64,000 nt of DNA. Origin: Ligustrum vulgare. Its lineage: Eukaryota; Streptophyta; Magnoliopsida; Lamiales; Oleaceae. The translations under genes and the position numbers were made by a program. The stretch spans positions 27,296,639 through 27,360,638 of the forward strand of contig OY743184.1 in NCBI GenBank assembly GCA_963555705.1, given 5' to 3'. Positions 21,340-34,781 of the stretch are shown piece by piece. Each line of letters opens with the position of its first letter. Position 1 is the first letter of the stretch. The notes beneath the pieces were generated by a model. That model made no database searches. It was not told the origin of the DNA and saw nothing but the letters and a program-made list of their open reading frames with translations.

Positions 21340-22720
21340 CGGGTGAAAAAGAATAAAGTGAACAAAGTTTATTGCGGTTGCTAATATTTGATTTCATTGG
21401 AAAAAGAAGTGATGAAATCCTGCATTACTCTCAAATTTATTGAAATAAATGTAACTCATTGTATCTATGGTAATCGAATTACTTGTTTCACTATTGGTAT
21501 CAGCTAGTCACCGTGGTGTATCGTTTATGTGACTCAAGGTTTACGTCCAACTAGTCAAAACAATACCATAAATTCGTGCTACTACAATAATCTAACTAGT
21601 GCTTGTGGTGCAAAGGAAAACCGACATAAAACAAATCAGATTTTAGCTTGTTATTCCTCTAAATTTTCATAAATCTGGTGCAATGCCGACATTATTCAGA
21701 AATCTGAGCATCTTTATATGGAAACCATAAACCATTTCAAGACCTCCTTGATCAAACAATTGATAATATATGGGATGCACAACTTTTTGCTGCTAATGCA
21801 ATTAAACTGAATGGATATTGCTGGTAAACCAAAAATTAAACACAAAATCTTGACAAGACTAGATTTTAAAAGATTGAAAAATATTTTTGTTTTGCCTTTT
21901 TGATAGACCGTGACAATTACACTAAAATCGATTTTCAGTAGAAGAAGTCAAGGTAAATTTTGTCTTCTTTGAGTTGATTTTTGTTGTTGCAAAGTGATTT
22001 TGAGAAATATGTATAGTTAAAAATTGATTTTGAAATTTGTGTTCGTTTAAATAGGTTGTTTAAACAACCTTGCCAAACATTTGCTTTATTATTGTTCAGT
22101 ATATTTATATTATGTAGCTCAACCAATCGAATTAGACACATATTGTTTGTATGCTATTTCCTTTTAATTGTATCTAAAAATTTGAATTTCTACTTCTTCA
22201 TAGTGATTTTCACTTGATCAATTTCAAAATCTATTTACTTTTCAACATTGTGATATTATTCATGTTGTGTACCTTCGCATAAATTATACACTAGTTTTAT
22301 ATAAATAAATGCGTTACATTGAAAATGAAAAAAATGGATTAATATATTTAAACATAAATAAATGTGCTAGAATTTGTGCAAATAAATCATTTTTAAGAAA
22401 ATTTATACTAAAAATTATTTTGAGGATCACTCAATATAAGAATTCCAAACTCGATCATTTATTAAGAAGAAAGAGTTTGTAAAAAAAAAATAGTTGATGT
22501 TAAAATAACTTTAAATAATCATCTCGCCGCTAAATCCAATCCTTTTGCTTTCTAGTTCATTTTCATATTAAATATTCATATTTTGATTTCAATTTCTGAT
22601 GAAGAGTTGCGCCTCGTAATTAAGTATTGCAAATAATTAATGCCAAATAATATTTTAATTTAAAATTAATGCTATTCTCAAAAGAAAAAAATTATTGGTA
22701 TTGAAAAATAAATGATGTAT
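21340..22720. other. Gene-free AT-rich stretch
   Basis: No supported gene. A tRNA-Met primer-like word (attggtatcagct, about 21496) stands alone without LTRs. Otherwise AT-rich with short ORFs only. Confidence 0.4.
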
Positions 22721-22721
22721 T

Positions 22722-22739
22722 CATCTATCTATCTATCTA

Positions 22740-22816
<77 letters not shown>

Positions 22817-22830
22817 TTATTTATTTATTA
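22722..22830. repeat. Microsatellite (CTAT)n-(AT)n-(TTTA)n
   Basis: A compound simple repeat: about six ctat units, then roughly 70 bp of pure AT dinucleotide, then attt units. Confidence 0.95.
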
Positions 22831-23035
22831 GGTCCAAGCACGGTTTAGAAAAATGTCATATATAATGCTACGTTGTTCGTGAACCTAATTTGACAACAGA
22901 TATTAATTCATTGACAAATTGTACTATATTATAATACAACATGTTTATTGTTGAATATTTTGTTATTGGAATTAGTGTATATATACAAATGTCACAAATA
23001 TTATTTCTTCATTTAAGTAATTACATTAGAAATAA

Positions 23036-23070
23036 TCAAGTTCGTGTATTGCACGAGTGATACACTAGTT
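23036..23070 (+). mobile_element. Helitron-like 3' terminus
   Basis: TTCGTGTATTGCACGAGTGATACACTAG followed by T: a short hairpin (tcgtg...cacga) about 10 bases before a CTAG end at an A/T-type target, the standard Helitron 3' end. The body would lie to the left, over the AT-rich sequence with the microsatellite. The 5' end was not located. Confidence 0.5.
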
Positions 23071-23282
23071 TTTAGTAAATTTTGATAGAAGTCATGAAAA
23101 ATATTTGGCTCAAATGTTGTGAGTCTCTTAAAATATTTGATTGATATTAATTGTTGACTTTAACTTAAATTAAAATCTAGATTATAATTGGTATATAATA
23201 ATAATATAATAATAATAATTAAGCCTTGTTCGATGTTGTTTAAAAAGATTTTCTTTGAAATAAATAGTGATTTTTTAAGTGA

Positions 23283-23548
23283 ATTAGTGTTACACCCATT
23301 ATATACACTGTCAATTGTTACTCACATATATCGAATTTATATGTTAACATATGAAATGAATATTTAATTAAAAATGATAAACGAAGTAAGACAATCTATA
23401 CATATATAAAAACAAAGTACATGCAAAAAATAACACACACATAGTTTTTCGCCCAAAATTTCTTTAAACTTTGTAATTTAAATTGACTTAAAGATTAAAG
23501 TGAAAAAACGAAATTACATTTTAATAAAATTTGTAATAAGTGAAAAAA

Positions 23549-23602
<54 letters not shown>

Positions 23603-26240
23603 GTGTGTGTGTTTGTGTGTGTGTGTGTGAGAGATACGCTCAAAATTTTATTAAAATGAAAATGAATGAAAAAATAGATTGATGAACGCTCATATTTTAT
23701 TCTCTTTCATTTTCTATTTTTAAAGGAAAAAATATTTATGTAATATTAACAACGTTTTTTTTTTCATGAATTTAAAAAAAGTGTAATTGATTTTCAAGAG
23801 GAGAAGACAGTTCAAGAAATTTTGGGACGATTTGATCTTTGAAACGATTTTATAGACAATAGATTTTCAATTTGCTCTCACTTGTTATCTTGTATTGAAC
23901 TTCTAGTTGAAATCTTTGATTTGACACACATATTGCATATTTTTTGACTTCAAAATAATACAATAATTATAAAAAGAATAAAAATTAATACAAAAAATAG
24001 TTTATAGAACTTAAATGATATAATTTGAAATGAATGAGATATTAAGTTTAAAAAATATAAAAACTTTTATATTTGACATTTGAGATGATTTTATGGACAA
24101 TATGTTTACAGTTTGTTCTCTCACTTGTTAGTTTGTATTAAACTTCTCATTGAGATATTCGATTTGACACCCCATATACATATTTTTTGACTTAAATATA
24201 ATAAAATAATTATCAGGTGAATAATAATTGTTACAAAACAAAAAAAATAGTCTATACATTAAAATAATTTACAATTTTGATGTCATTAATATCACTAGTG
24301 TTACACTCATGCTATGCACGATCATTTGTTACTCACATATATCGAATTTCTATGTTAACACATGAAATGAATATATTTAATTAAAAATAAGAAACGAATG
24401 AAGACAATTAAACACAAAAAGGTACAAATTACACATACCTTAATTATTTTTTACGGTTAGTATGTTTACCATTTCAGGAGATTTCTTTAAATAATATAAT
24501 TTGAATTGATTTAAAGCGTAAAATGAGAAAATAAAATTACATTTAAACATAATTTTTAATATGTAAAAAAATAGATATTTCTGTGATATATGCTCACAAT
24601 TTTATTAAAAATAAAATAAAAAATAGATCGATGAACGTTCCTGTTTCATTCTCTTTTATTTTATGTTTTAAAGAAAAATATTTATGTAATATTGACAAAG
24701 TTTTTTTCTTTTTTTTTCGAAGTTTAAAAAAAAATTGTAATTGATTTTCAAGAAAGGAAGGCGAACCAAGAAACTTAGGAACTTGAAAAAAGCGGCTATT
24801 TAAAAATTTGCATTCAACTGGATTATTTTAAATTTGAAATTTGTCCAAAATGAATAATATATATATTTAATTAATACTACTTACGATTTTAGGAAATATA
24901 TTTTGGCTGAAAAATTGGTCAATACCTATTCGTGCTCTCCCTTTATGTATTTCGTTTTTCTCGTCCTTGTTTAAGCTCTCATTATATACAAAATGAGTTT
25001 TTTAATATTGATTTTTGAAAGAATGTGTACTTAAACTCCTGATTGAGACCTATTATTTCAAATAATATTGTTTGTAACAGTAAATTTTGGGAGAATGAGT
25101 TTTTAAAAAGTAATTTTTTTTTTAAAAGTTATACCTAGATTATTTTATTAATAGAATGTTAGTTGAAAATGAATTTTTAAAAAATGAGGTTTTGAATAAG
25201 ATGTATATAGTAGGGGCCAATTTTTTTACCAAGTGATTACAATTGTAATAATTTGGAACTTGATTGACTTACTATTAAAAAATCAATGACCATTTGCATA
25301 ACTATTCAATTTTAATGATTATGACGTAATTTATCTTCCAAATATAATTTCTAGATTATTAAAAATAAATTTATCTCTACCTGAATAACAGAACAGTAAT
25401 ATTAGAATTGATACTAACTATCTTAATATAATATTTGATATTTAAATATATTAAACAAATATTTCATTTCATGTTTACATTAACATTACAAATTAAATAC
25501 ACATGGTCATATCCTATATTTAAATGAGTGTAACAAACTAAGTAACCTGAATTGATTGAAATATAAAGTTGCAAAAATTCTTCAAACTTCATTAAATTAC
25601 ATAAAATTTTGGATATTTATTATTTCATTTAATTTGATAAGAAAAACAACTTGAATTGAAATTAATTATATATGACAAAATTAAATTTAGTTAAGAAATT
25701 ATAAATATCATTATAGGATTTAAATAAAACAATTTTGAAATAGAGAGACATTGAAAAAAAGTAAAATGTACAAAATAAGTTTTTTACATTTAATCTTTAA
25801 TGTGATTTTAAGGACGACATGTTTACAATTGATTCTAACTTGTGAGTTCGTATTAAAGTTCTCATTGAGATCTTCGATTTGATATTCATATTGCATATTT
25901 TTCGATTTCAAAATAATAATATAATTATTAAAAGTATTTTGATTCATTGAAATACTTCTATTTTAGGAAAGACGGTTTAAGCGAGAAAAGTTTCAAAACA
26001 TGTTTCTGGGAAGTTCCTTACTTTTATATACAGTATGATATAATAAATTTTAATGTTATGTACCATAATAATTGTTAAAATATTTATTACATTTTTATTA
26101 TTTTTTGCATATTATTACTTTTTGTATAAATTTTTAAATTTAGAAAGTCATTTTGGACGGAAAACTATGTTTTTGTTATTTTTGGCATGTACTTTGTTTT
26201 TATATATGTATAAAAATGTGTGATTAAAAAGTAATTTTTT
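23283..26240 (-). mobile_element. Tandem/nested Helitron-like copies (minus strand)
   Basis: Two related segments start with ttagtgttacacccatt (about 23284) and CTAGTGTTACACTCATGCTATGCACG (about 24296), the complement of a hairpin plus CTAG/CTAA end. They share downstream blocks (ctcacatatatcgaattt, gatgaacg, atttatgtaatatt). A region at about 25800-25945 matches blocks at 41100-41230 and 44640-44765. The right edge near 26200 has the 'gtactttgtttttatatatg' type of 5' end seen at 41400 and 44950. A (TA)n(GT)n microsatellite lies at 23560-23630. No RepHel coding sequence, so non-autonomous. Confidence 0.5.
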
Positions 26241-26615
26241 TTTGTATTTATTTATATGTAATATTATTTTATTGATAAATGTGTTGTGAAAAAAAGAGAA
26301 AAATATATTAACTAATCATATTTTTAGTAAATTTTGATAAAAGTTAATAAGATGTATTGTTGACTTTTGAATTAAATTAAAATTTGATTTTAATTTGTCC
26401 CAAACAGGGGCTAAAAATTCAACGGATTTTATGGGTTGAGTTGGGGGGAAACCAATGGAATGGAACCATTGGCGCCCATCCTTTTTTTCCATTCAAGAAA
26501 CTTTCTGCTAAATTCCTTCCTCTCAAAACTCAAACCCTCTCTTTTTCTATTTAATTAATAAAATAATACATTTTCTTGTAAATGGGTTTTCAACTGTATT
26601 CAAGATTCAAAGAAA

Positions 26616-29600
26616 ATGGTAAGATCTGTGGTAAAGCACAACTTCACAAAATCCACTGTCGCTTTAGCGCTTCTATGTCTTCTTGCGGTGGCTCTCACCG
26701 TGAATTTTTTATGGGCGTCTGAGTCGTCTTCTTCTCCAATCACATCCTCTTGGACTAGTGTGAAAGATCGCATTTTTGTTATACCAAATGCCGACTATCA
26801 TGCTGAAAATGAAAAGGTTGGCCCCTTCTTAAATGTTTCATATATATGTGGGGTTTCCACAATGTAGATTGTTTACCTTTTTTGGGCGCATTAGCATTTT
26901 ATACTTTTTTCAAAATCAAGAATATTGATAGTGATCTATTCAATAATGTAAATCCAGTATCTAGAAAATAGGGATTCTGTTTGTAATTTGTGAAGTAGAA
27001 AGAACGTTAACATCCATTTTAAGTTAATCCAATATATTTGTTTTGTTTGGATTCTGGTTTTCTGAACTTGTATAGAAGGTAATGATCTTAAGGAATATTT
27101 GATTTATAATTTAATTTTAGATTAATAGGAAAAATAATTACAACGCAGTCGATTATTTTACTCAATTGCAGAAGTTTGATAATAAGGAAGACAAAAATAG
27201 AGGTCCTGAGAGAGATTTAACTGGGACATTTGCTGATTTACCTGCTCCAGAATTAGAATGGGAACAGATGCCGTCGGCTCCTGTGCCTCGTTTGGATGGT
27301 TTTGCAATTCAGATTAAGAATCTTTTATATGTGTTTTCTGGATATGGAACCCTCGACTATGTAAGAACTGTATTACGTAGCGCAAATTGAGTATATTTAG
27401 CCCTAGAATTGAAGTGAATCTATGCTTAATTTGAAAGAGAGGCGAGTTATCTACTTGGAACTAAACTGTGGACATATATGGCTGTATTAGGTTCATTCTC
27501 ATGTTGATGTTTACAACTTCACGGATAACTCATGGGGAGGGAGATTTGATACACCAAAAGAAATGTCAAATTCGCATTTGGGAATGGCAAGTGATGGGAG
27601 ATACATATATATAGTGTCTGGGCAGAAGGGTCCTCAATGCAGAGGTCCTATCGCTCATACATTTGTGCTGGATACACAGACCAAGAAATGGAAGAGCTTG
27701 CCTCCATTACCAGCACCTAGGTATGTGCCCTTTCTCTATAAATGGTTTTGAGTTTTGTGTAAAAAATCTCTGAAAGTCTAAGCAATGAGGTAATCCATGA
27801 AAATAGCTTCAAGGGGAGGTTTTGATTATAGGCTATAGTCTAGATACTACACGGCAAGTCCTTCATGATCTTTAAGGTGGCACCGATCCATGCTCACCGA
27901 TCTGTACACAATGAAGTATAATCATGTGATGAACAGAAACATGTCAAAAACTATGCTTTCGACTGCAAATAGCTAATCAAGGCTCGTATGTTAAGTTCAG
28001 TTGTCGTTCTAACAAAATATGGGGAATCGGATTTGTCACCATACAATCTAATATCGGATTTTTATGACTGATCACGTAAGATAAGTTTTCCTAGGAGTTA
28101 CTCGAGCAATGTTATTCGAGAGTGATCTATAACAAGATAATTTCAGGTATGCTCCAGCAACTCAGCTATGGAGAGGCAGGCTTCATGTAATGGGTGGCAG
28201 CAAAGAAAATCGCCATACACCTGGAGTAGAACATTGGAGTCTTGCGGTGAAGAATGGCAAAGCCCTAGAGAAGCATTGGCAAAATGAAATACCTATACCC
28301 CGTGGGGGACCTCACAGGTTGGTGATTTTTTCCATCTATTTGTTATCTGCAGGAGTGTTATTTAAGAAGAGATCAATGCACATGTAAATAGGTACATATA
28401 CAAACAGCTGTTACTTGAGCCCAGTCTTTTCTTTTCTAAAAAAAATAGGAAAATTTATTTAACATTCATAAATTAAAAAGTAAAATATTCGGCAAGCTTG
28501 GTAGAGCTGAGGGAATGAAGTCTTTGTATATCTCAGTTTATTGGGGATTTAGATTTAATTAATGATAGAACGATATTTGTTGGACTCACTCTATGTGCAG
28601 TTCAGATTGTTTAGATTGTTAAGAAGCTTTTAATTTATATATAACCATTGTTTGGTTCTGGTTAAAATTTGATTTTAATATTAAGTCAAAGTCAATAATT
28701 AATTTTAAACACATGTTTTATAGGACCCACTTTTTTTCAACTGCATACCTCATCATTTTTTATTAGAACCTACTAAAAATCTGATTCCAATCTATGCCAA
28801 ACAGGGGGATAGTATCCTTTTCTGCCTATTCACAATTTCTGCAAGGATGCGATGTTCTTTCCCACTTATCCTTTTTTGCTAGCTCTATTGAGTATGAGGT
28901 TCTGTTGCAACCATGAATAAGAAAATATATAGCAAGAATTGTAACATTGATTCAGTGAAGGAATTCAATGGAAGTATGTTGCATCTGGTTTTTATGCTTC
29001 TTGCCAAGCTAAATATAGTTTCATCTGTAACTCAGTTGAAAAATGATATAAATTCCATTTTAATTTCCTTAACCTTGAAAACTATTGTTTCAACAGGGCT
29101 TGTGTTGTTGTCGATGATAGGCTCTTTGTTATCGGTGGCCAAGAGGGCGACTTTATGGCCAAACCTGGGTCACCTATCTTCAAATGCTCGCGGAGGCACG
29201 AGGTACACGATTCTGAAATAACTCTTGTGATACATTTGGTTCTGATGATTAGATAACACACACACACACTCTTACAGAAGCCTCAATACTGGTGTCAAAT
29301 AATGTGTACCATACACACACTTAATTCTCTTGCACTGATTGTTTTGGGTATACTATTTACAGACCTGTTATATAATACTATTTGAGGAATCTATGTACAA
29401 GAACAGTTATATTATTATTATTTTCTATTTTTTCAGGTGGTTTATGGGGATGTTTATATGTTGGATGATGAGATGAAGTGGAAAGTGTTGTCCCCTATGC
29501 CCAAACCCAACTCCCACATAGAATCCTCATGGGTTATTTTAAATAATTCCATTATTATCATGGGAGGAACGACAGAAAAACACCCAGTGACAAAAAGGAT

Positions 29601-30531
29601 GATCTTAGTCGGAGAGATGTTCCAATTTCATTTGCACTCACTAGTAAGTAACAACGTATAATTTACACCATTAGAAACTAAAGCATGATTCTTACTGAGT
29701 TATTTAGTTTATAATTTGTATTATTGTTTGGTTAATGTATGCATTTTTTTTCTATTTGTAAATTGAGGTTTGGTCGTAATACATTACAAATTCACATGAA
29801 AATATTTGGAATTGTGTACATCAAAGTGCACCCATAAGTAGTCCTAGAAAACATTTTTTTTGTGTGTCTGTGTGTGAACTTCAAATTTGTTTTAACAGTA
29901 TTCTGAAAAGCGTAAATTATAGCTAGGTGTTGAGGCCAATATTCAAGCTTTTCGAGTCTAGGCGAGCCTAAGCAAGCCGTAGACGTAAAAAAGCATCTAC
30001 TTATTTTAATATTATTTAAAATTTTATTCATTCTAAAAATCATTTAATAATTAAAATAATACACATCAAACATCTAATGTTTTAAAATACTATATTTACT
30101 TGATGATTTCTACAAATAATCAGTTATTAACTTTTTCAATTTTCCTTTGGTCACTATTTTGTTTTGTTTGAAATTTCAAACATGTTTTCATTTTTTACTT
30201 TTATACTGATAAAACTATATAAAAACTTGAAATTAGAGTCAAATAAAAAACTTTAAAAAGAGGAAAAATAAATTAAAAAATTAATTTATTTTTGTATAAC
30301 CCAATTTGTAAACAAATGTACAACTAGTGACAGCCTGAGATCCTGATTTTTCTGCTAATTTTACAGAAATGGTCTGTTATTGGAAAGCTTCCATATCGAG
30401 TGAAAACAACACTGGCTGGTTTCTGGGACGGCTATATTTACTTCACATCAGGACAGCGTGACAGAGGACCTGACAATCCACAACCGAGGAAAGTCGTTGC
30501 AGAGATGTGGAGAACCAAATTAAGCTTTTGA
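26616..30531 (+). CDS. Kelch-repeat membrane-anchored protein, seven exons
   Basis: Exons 26616-26816, 27172-27360, 27491-27720, 28147-28317, 29097-29202, 29437-29643 and 30367-30531 join in frame with GT-AG introns to a 422-residue protein. The ATG at 26616 starts MVRSVVKHNF, followed by one hydrophobic segment (about residues 14-34, VALALLCLLAVALTVNFLW), a type II signal anchor, so the bulk probably faces an endomembrane lumen. Six kelch-like blades follow, seen as YVFSGYGT, YIVSGQKG, HVMGGSKEN, FVIGGQEG, IIMGGTTEK and YFTSGQRD, suggesting a beta-propeller. The length and the sequence (for example SHLGM..DGRYIY.VSGQ, PQCRGP, GGSKENRHTPG.EHWS) agree with the conserved plant 'galactose oxidase/kelch repeat superfamily' proteins such as Arabidopsis At3g27220. 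The biochemical role of that family is not established. No defects seen. Confidence 0.92.
28645..28808. mobile_element. MITE-like insertion in intron 4 of the kelch gene
   Basis: The left end ccattgtttggttctgg and the right-end complement cccctgtttggcatag form short imperfect inverted repeats around an AT-rich core. A similar 'ccaaacaggggc' end occurs at about 26402. The superfamily (Harbinger or hAT) is uncertain because the TSD is not clear. Confidence 0.35.
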
Positions 30532-30867
30532 TTTATTTTTTTCCTCGCTAGTTCTTTGTAATAATATATATAAGATCCCAGTTGTCAGTTTTTCGGATAC
30601 TAGGTGAAATGTTTATTATGGTTATGTTATTTGACACCGTCATTACAATTTATAAATTAATTTATAAAAAACACATTTTTAAATTACTTTTTAACTATAC
30701 ACATTTTCTCTTGCTACTCTTTAATCATGTATTGTACCTCAACAATATAAATTAATTAATTTATAATTACTGCAGTGTTATGGAACATGATTTTGTATAC
30801 TTAACACATACGAATACAATTGGATAGTCATCGTATAATGTACAAATAGTAAGTCAATAGTCATGTA

Positions 30868-31116
30868 CTCCCTCTAGAACATTTATATAGGCTTGTTTAA
30901 TTTTTTTAAACAAATTAAAAAAAACATATTTAATGTTATTGAAAAATTAATTTTTATAAAGAAAATTTTCAACTTACCCTTATTAATATCGAAACTATTA
31001 TTATTGAAAGTAATAAATAGAAGTTCATTAGTAAACAAACAAAATAAATACTTCTTAATATATAATTGGGATAAGAAAAAAAGGAAAGGAAGCATATATA
31101 AATGAGACGGGGGGAG
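30868..31116. mobile_element. Stowaway MITE (249 bp)
   Basis: Left end CTCCCTCTAGAACA, right-end complement CTCCCCCCGTCTCA, flanked by the TA duplication (30866-30867, 31117-31118) typical of Tc1/mariner-derived Stowaway elements. It lies about 340 bp past the stop of the kelch gene. The interior is AT-rich and palindromic; the long frames on both strands are artefacts of this. Confidence 0.85.
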
Positions 31117-31149
31117 TATTTGTTAAATGGAGAATTATGAATTGTAGTC

Positions 31150-32780
31150 AGCCTTGCTCACTCACCCCGTTGACTCATTTTCTTTTCATAGGGTATCTGC
31201 TTGCTTCCCAATACGAGCAAGCAAAGAACTAAAGAATCGTAACATTTGCAAAATGGTCATTTCAAGTACGAAAATGCAAAAGGTCGAAAATGTTACGGTG
31301 CTAATCACAAGGGGCACATCTCCTCCCTATTGGGGGTGTAAGATGGGGTTCACGAGACCTCATATGATAGTAATTGTCCACCGAGCACTTGGCGGTTGGG
31401 CTCAAGTTATGGGCACCATAACTTTCTTTGCAAAGGTTGCACAAATTTCAAGGGTAAAGTAATAGCTTTTTACAAAATAGATCTCTTGCCCAAGGACGAG
31501 ACACCTCACAAAAGCTTTTTACTGTCACGACATGCTTGCGTCTTGTAATTTATTATTCACCAACGAGCTGAATTTGATATTTTTGAGGCCTAGATGATTT
31601 TTCTTGAGCTTAATAATGATAGCGGGATATGTTCTTGAGCTAGTCAGGTTTGTGAGCAGTCTGGATGGACTGTTGACAAATTGGATGGTGGGGCTATTTT
31701 TTTATATGGTGAATGCCAACGAAAATGGAAAGGATCTTGGACTTTGGGTAGTAATTTGGAATGATATACTAGGCTGATTTTAGTCCTTGTCTATCAAAAT
31801 GCTTATTGTAATTTTATTTCATTTTAGATGCACCAGGGGCCAGACCTTGTGTGTGGTGAGAAGAAAGGAAAAGATGAGAGATTACTTTGTGTTTTGCGAG
31901 GTTGAATTATTCAACAAGGTGTTTATCCTTGAAGCGAATGTTATAAACAAGAATAACCAGAAAGAAAATACAGGTTAGTTGTTCGGAAGCAGTTATATTT
32001 AAATAAGAATGCTAACAATGTTTGTGAACTGATTATCAAGAGTCAAAATATTGTGTCCAAGGCATATATATGCCTACAAAAGAACCAAATGAAACATAAG
32101 GTAGCAGCTAAAAAATTAAAAAGAATGTTTAAATTTGTCAAATATGCTGAAAATATCTTCAACATGGATCCAAGTGCCCAAAATAAGTTTGAACATGAAC
32201 TGCATTCTGAATACATAAAATTCAAATTAAACGGACAATGCCAAAAGAACAAACCTTCCAGGTTCTAATGGCTACACCATCAGGTGTCAATTTACCAATT
32301 TTTATTGAATTCCTCAGCTATTTTAAAAGCAGCCATTGTCGATGTCACATTTCTCACAAACAGACAAGATTTCAACTGTGGACGAATATCATGAGAACAA
32401 AGAATATGGTCAGTAACTAAAAGTAATTCATAAAAGCGAAAATGGCCTTTGTTTACTATATTCAGATGTTGTATAAGAGAAACTGTAATGGGCGAATGAG
32501 CAAAAGTGAACAAATATATTAGGAACTTCGGCTTCCATGGCCTATCACTTATGGGTTAATAATATGCTTTTCTACTTTAGTTTACATAATAAATTATATG
32601 GACAAACAAAAATATAACAATTTTTCCTCCCTAATTTAAAGCAAACATATAACATTGGTAGATCAACTTTAATTCGTAAAAATTAGGATAAATTAAAAAC
32701 TCATTTGTCTCCGATGATGGTTCTGTTCCTGTGACTCTATGCGTATCAGACCCAACTCTAATAAAATTCAAACCAGGTAA
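31150..32780 (+). other. Weakly coding-like region, family unknown
   Basis: Several plus-strand frames look mildly coding (31154-31462; 31787-31978; 32000-32268, the last with VAAKKLKRMFKFVKYAENIF). They are in different frames with stops between, and no splice model or domain is evident. I cannot assign a product; they may be decayed gene or transposon pieces. Confidence 0.2.
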
Positions 32781-32789
32781 AGCAAAAAC

Positions 32790-33005
32790 TTGGTTTTATA
32801 TGTATATTTCCGAAACACAAACTTCTCAATTATTTACTTAAAACTATCAAATACAGCAAACGAAAATTAAAGAAATCATTTTAGAGCACCTACGGTCCAA
32901 ATGCCCAAATTGTAAATTTCTTGCACAAAAAATCCAACCTTTGCATGGACCACAAAATAAGCAGACTAAACTCATTCAATTCTTTAGGAAAAATTGGTAA
33001 GTAAA
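32790..33005 (-). repeat. Copy A of a dispersed ~220-bp duplication
   Basis: About 80-85% similar to 35735-35975 in the same orientation (shared words: cttctcaattatttacttaaaact, aaagaaatcatttta.agcacct, aaatgcccaaattgtaaa, actcattcaatt). See findings for its possible link to an RRM gene. Confidence 0.6.
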
Positions 33006-33349
33006 TAAATATCGTAGGGGGTCTTTTCTATAAACTACCTATGCTTTTATGCTTAGCGTTTTCTGAAGCATAAAGAACTAAATGCCATAAAATAAGAGGC
33101 TGTTGCTCTGAACAGAAAGTGATGGTATACAAATTCAAACATCTGCTAAATACAATACATGATTAACACAAAAAAATGATCCCAAAAGGGGTAAAAAAGA
33201 AGAAGAAGAAGAACATCGAGGTATGAATAGAGAAACAAAATATTGAAAATAGAAAATAACTTTATCCAAAATACAGAGCTGGAAATCAAATTAAGAGCTA
33301 CAGCAATGCAAATCGAAAAATCCAAAACCCTTAATCTCAATCTGCTTCA

Positions 33350-33600
33350 TCGATTTTTGGGCAGAAACTACCGAAACCCTAGGCGACGAAGAGATATGAA
33401 GAGAAGAGGAAGCAGTATAGGAAGAGACAGTGGCGCTTGAAGGCGAAGTCTTTGGCGAAAAGAAGAGCACGACCGAACAACTGAAGAAAATGGCGTGAAA
33501 CCCCCTCCCAAAAAATGCCATATATGCATACGAAAACGATGTCGTTTAATATGTTGTGCGGTGAAGACGACGTCGCTTTTAATGACGTCATGATGATCTC
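33350..33600 (-). promoter_or_regulatory. Possible promoter/5' UTR of a minus-strand gene
   Basis: On the minus strand the sequence holds several ACGT-core words (tgacgtcatt, gcgacgtcgtct) followed by a pyrimidine-rich leader (cttcctcttctcttcatatctcttcgtcgcc) and 'tagggtttcgg', a leader word common in plant housekeeping genes. No coding exon in the right place was found downstream, so this may be an orphaned 5' end. A short frame beginning MAFFGRGFH is not convincing as a protein. Confidence 0.3.
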
Positions 33601-33640
33601 AAATGAACAGTAACCCAACTTCCCTGTTTTTATAAATTGG

Positions 33641-33675
33641 ACTAGGTGGACTCGTGCATTGCACGACTTCGGATA
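33641..33675 (-). mobile_element. Helitron-like 3' terminus (minus strand)
   Basis: The plus strand reads A-CTAGGTGGACTCGTGCATTGCACGA. Its complement is a perfect hairpin (tcgtgc-aat-gcacga) followed by GTCCACCTAG and T, the Helitron 3' end pattern. The body would extend to the right, through the AT-rich sequence up to roughly 34.5 kb; its 5' end was not found. Confidence 0.5.
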
Positions 33676-34565
33676 TTATGTGTGGTGCGATATTGGTCAT
33701 CAATATAGTAACTCCCATATTACATGGCACTTCACATAAATAGAGATCAAAAGAAATTAAGTTATACATTATATAGTACGAAGCAATGTTTGTCATTAAA
33801 ATAAAATGAGTAAATGACAATAGAATAGATCAAGTTACACATTTTGATCAGTTACTTTGATTCCTTGTATTTTTAAAAAAGCTATGTATAAATTCAGTAT
33901 CTTCAAGCAGAAATGGAAGTTCAAAAACCATCTCATACCCATCTCCAGATCAAACTACTATCTGTTACCCTTATGCAAGAATCAATAACTGAAGTTCTGA
34001 TAGGATCCTGAAAATAAGCACGCGATTTTGAAGACAATGCCTTGTGATATTGACCAACACGTAAAATCTAGGATATGGACGAAATTAATTATCCACTTTA
34101 ATAAATATAAACTCTTAAAATATATTAAACAATCTCAAAAATCTAAGCCAGCTGTAAAACAACTTCAAACCATATACACCAAATATTATATTTTTAATCT
34201 GATTTTTTTGGGACCTTCGCCTTTGATTCTATTCATGGACTTATATGGAAACTCAAATATTATATTTTTAACTCCTTAGTTATCTTAATTGATGTCTTAT
34301 TAATGAAATCAGATCTTATGTTTCTTAATTAGCACTTACTTATGCTTCATTAGTGGAATTTTTATCCTCTTTCCCTGTTTTTGCTTTCTTAAATCATTTA
34401 TTTAGATTATTCATCGTCCCAGAGAGTTTTGATTTGAATTCTATTTAATTAAAGCACAATGGCATTAAGGAAACTTCAAAAATTACTAATATTGGCCTAA
34501 GCATATTGCTACATTACATTATCAAAAGATCATAATCTCTATGGAATAAGCACAAAACTACTTAC

Positions 34566-34781
34566 TGTTCATCCATCAATCATGTGTTTCTCCTTCACCA
34601 CTCTTTCCTTCAATGCTGGACTGAAAAAGACTACAAAATATAAGCCACGAGCACGACCCATGGTGTGATCTCTCATGATCGCTGCTTCCACCACTTCTCC
34701 ATATGCTCCAAAATACTCTTTAAGATGATCCTCATCTATGCCCCCAAAAATCCCACCAATAAATAGCTATCTTTTCTGCAT
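34566..34781 (-). pseudogene. RRM-domain exon, hnRNP1-like (pseudogene)
   Basis: On the minus strand a frame from ATG 34781 reads MQKR-stop-LFIGGI, continuing EDHLKEYFGAYGEVVEAAIM, RDHTMGRARGLYFVVF and KERVVKEKHMIDG, then a TGA and a gtaagt donor. This is the first RRM of plant hnRNP1/RBGD-type proteins (RNP2 LFIGGI, RNP1 RGLYFVVF in place of RGFGFVVF) together with its normal exon end. Two in-frame stops (codon 5, and a CGA-to-TGA-like change near the end) and a short loss after RNP2 make it non-functional. The retained splice donor argues for a copy of genomic DNA, not a processed transcript. No second exon was found to the left. Confidence 0.7.

Noticed and set aside
30883..31105. 70-codon ORFs on both strands at 30.9-31.1 kb
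   Set aside because: Both fall wholly inside the AT-rich, palindromic Stowaway MITE.
33243..33440. 65-codon plus-strand ORF
   Set aside because: Arg-rich end is the complement of a pyrimidine-rich leader on the minus strand; no domain.
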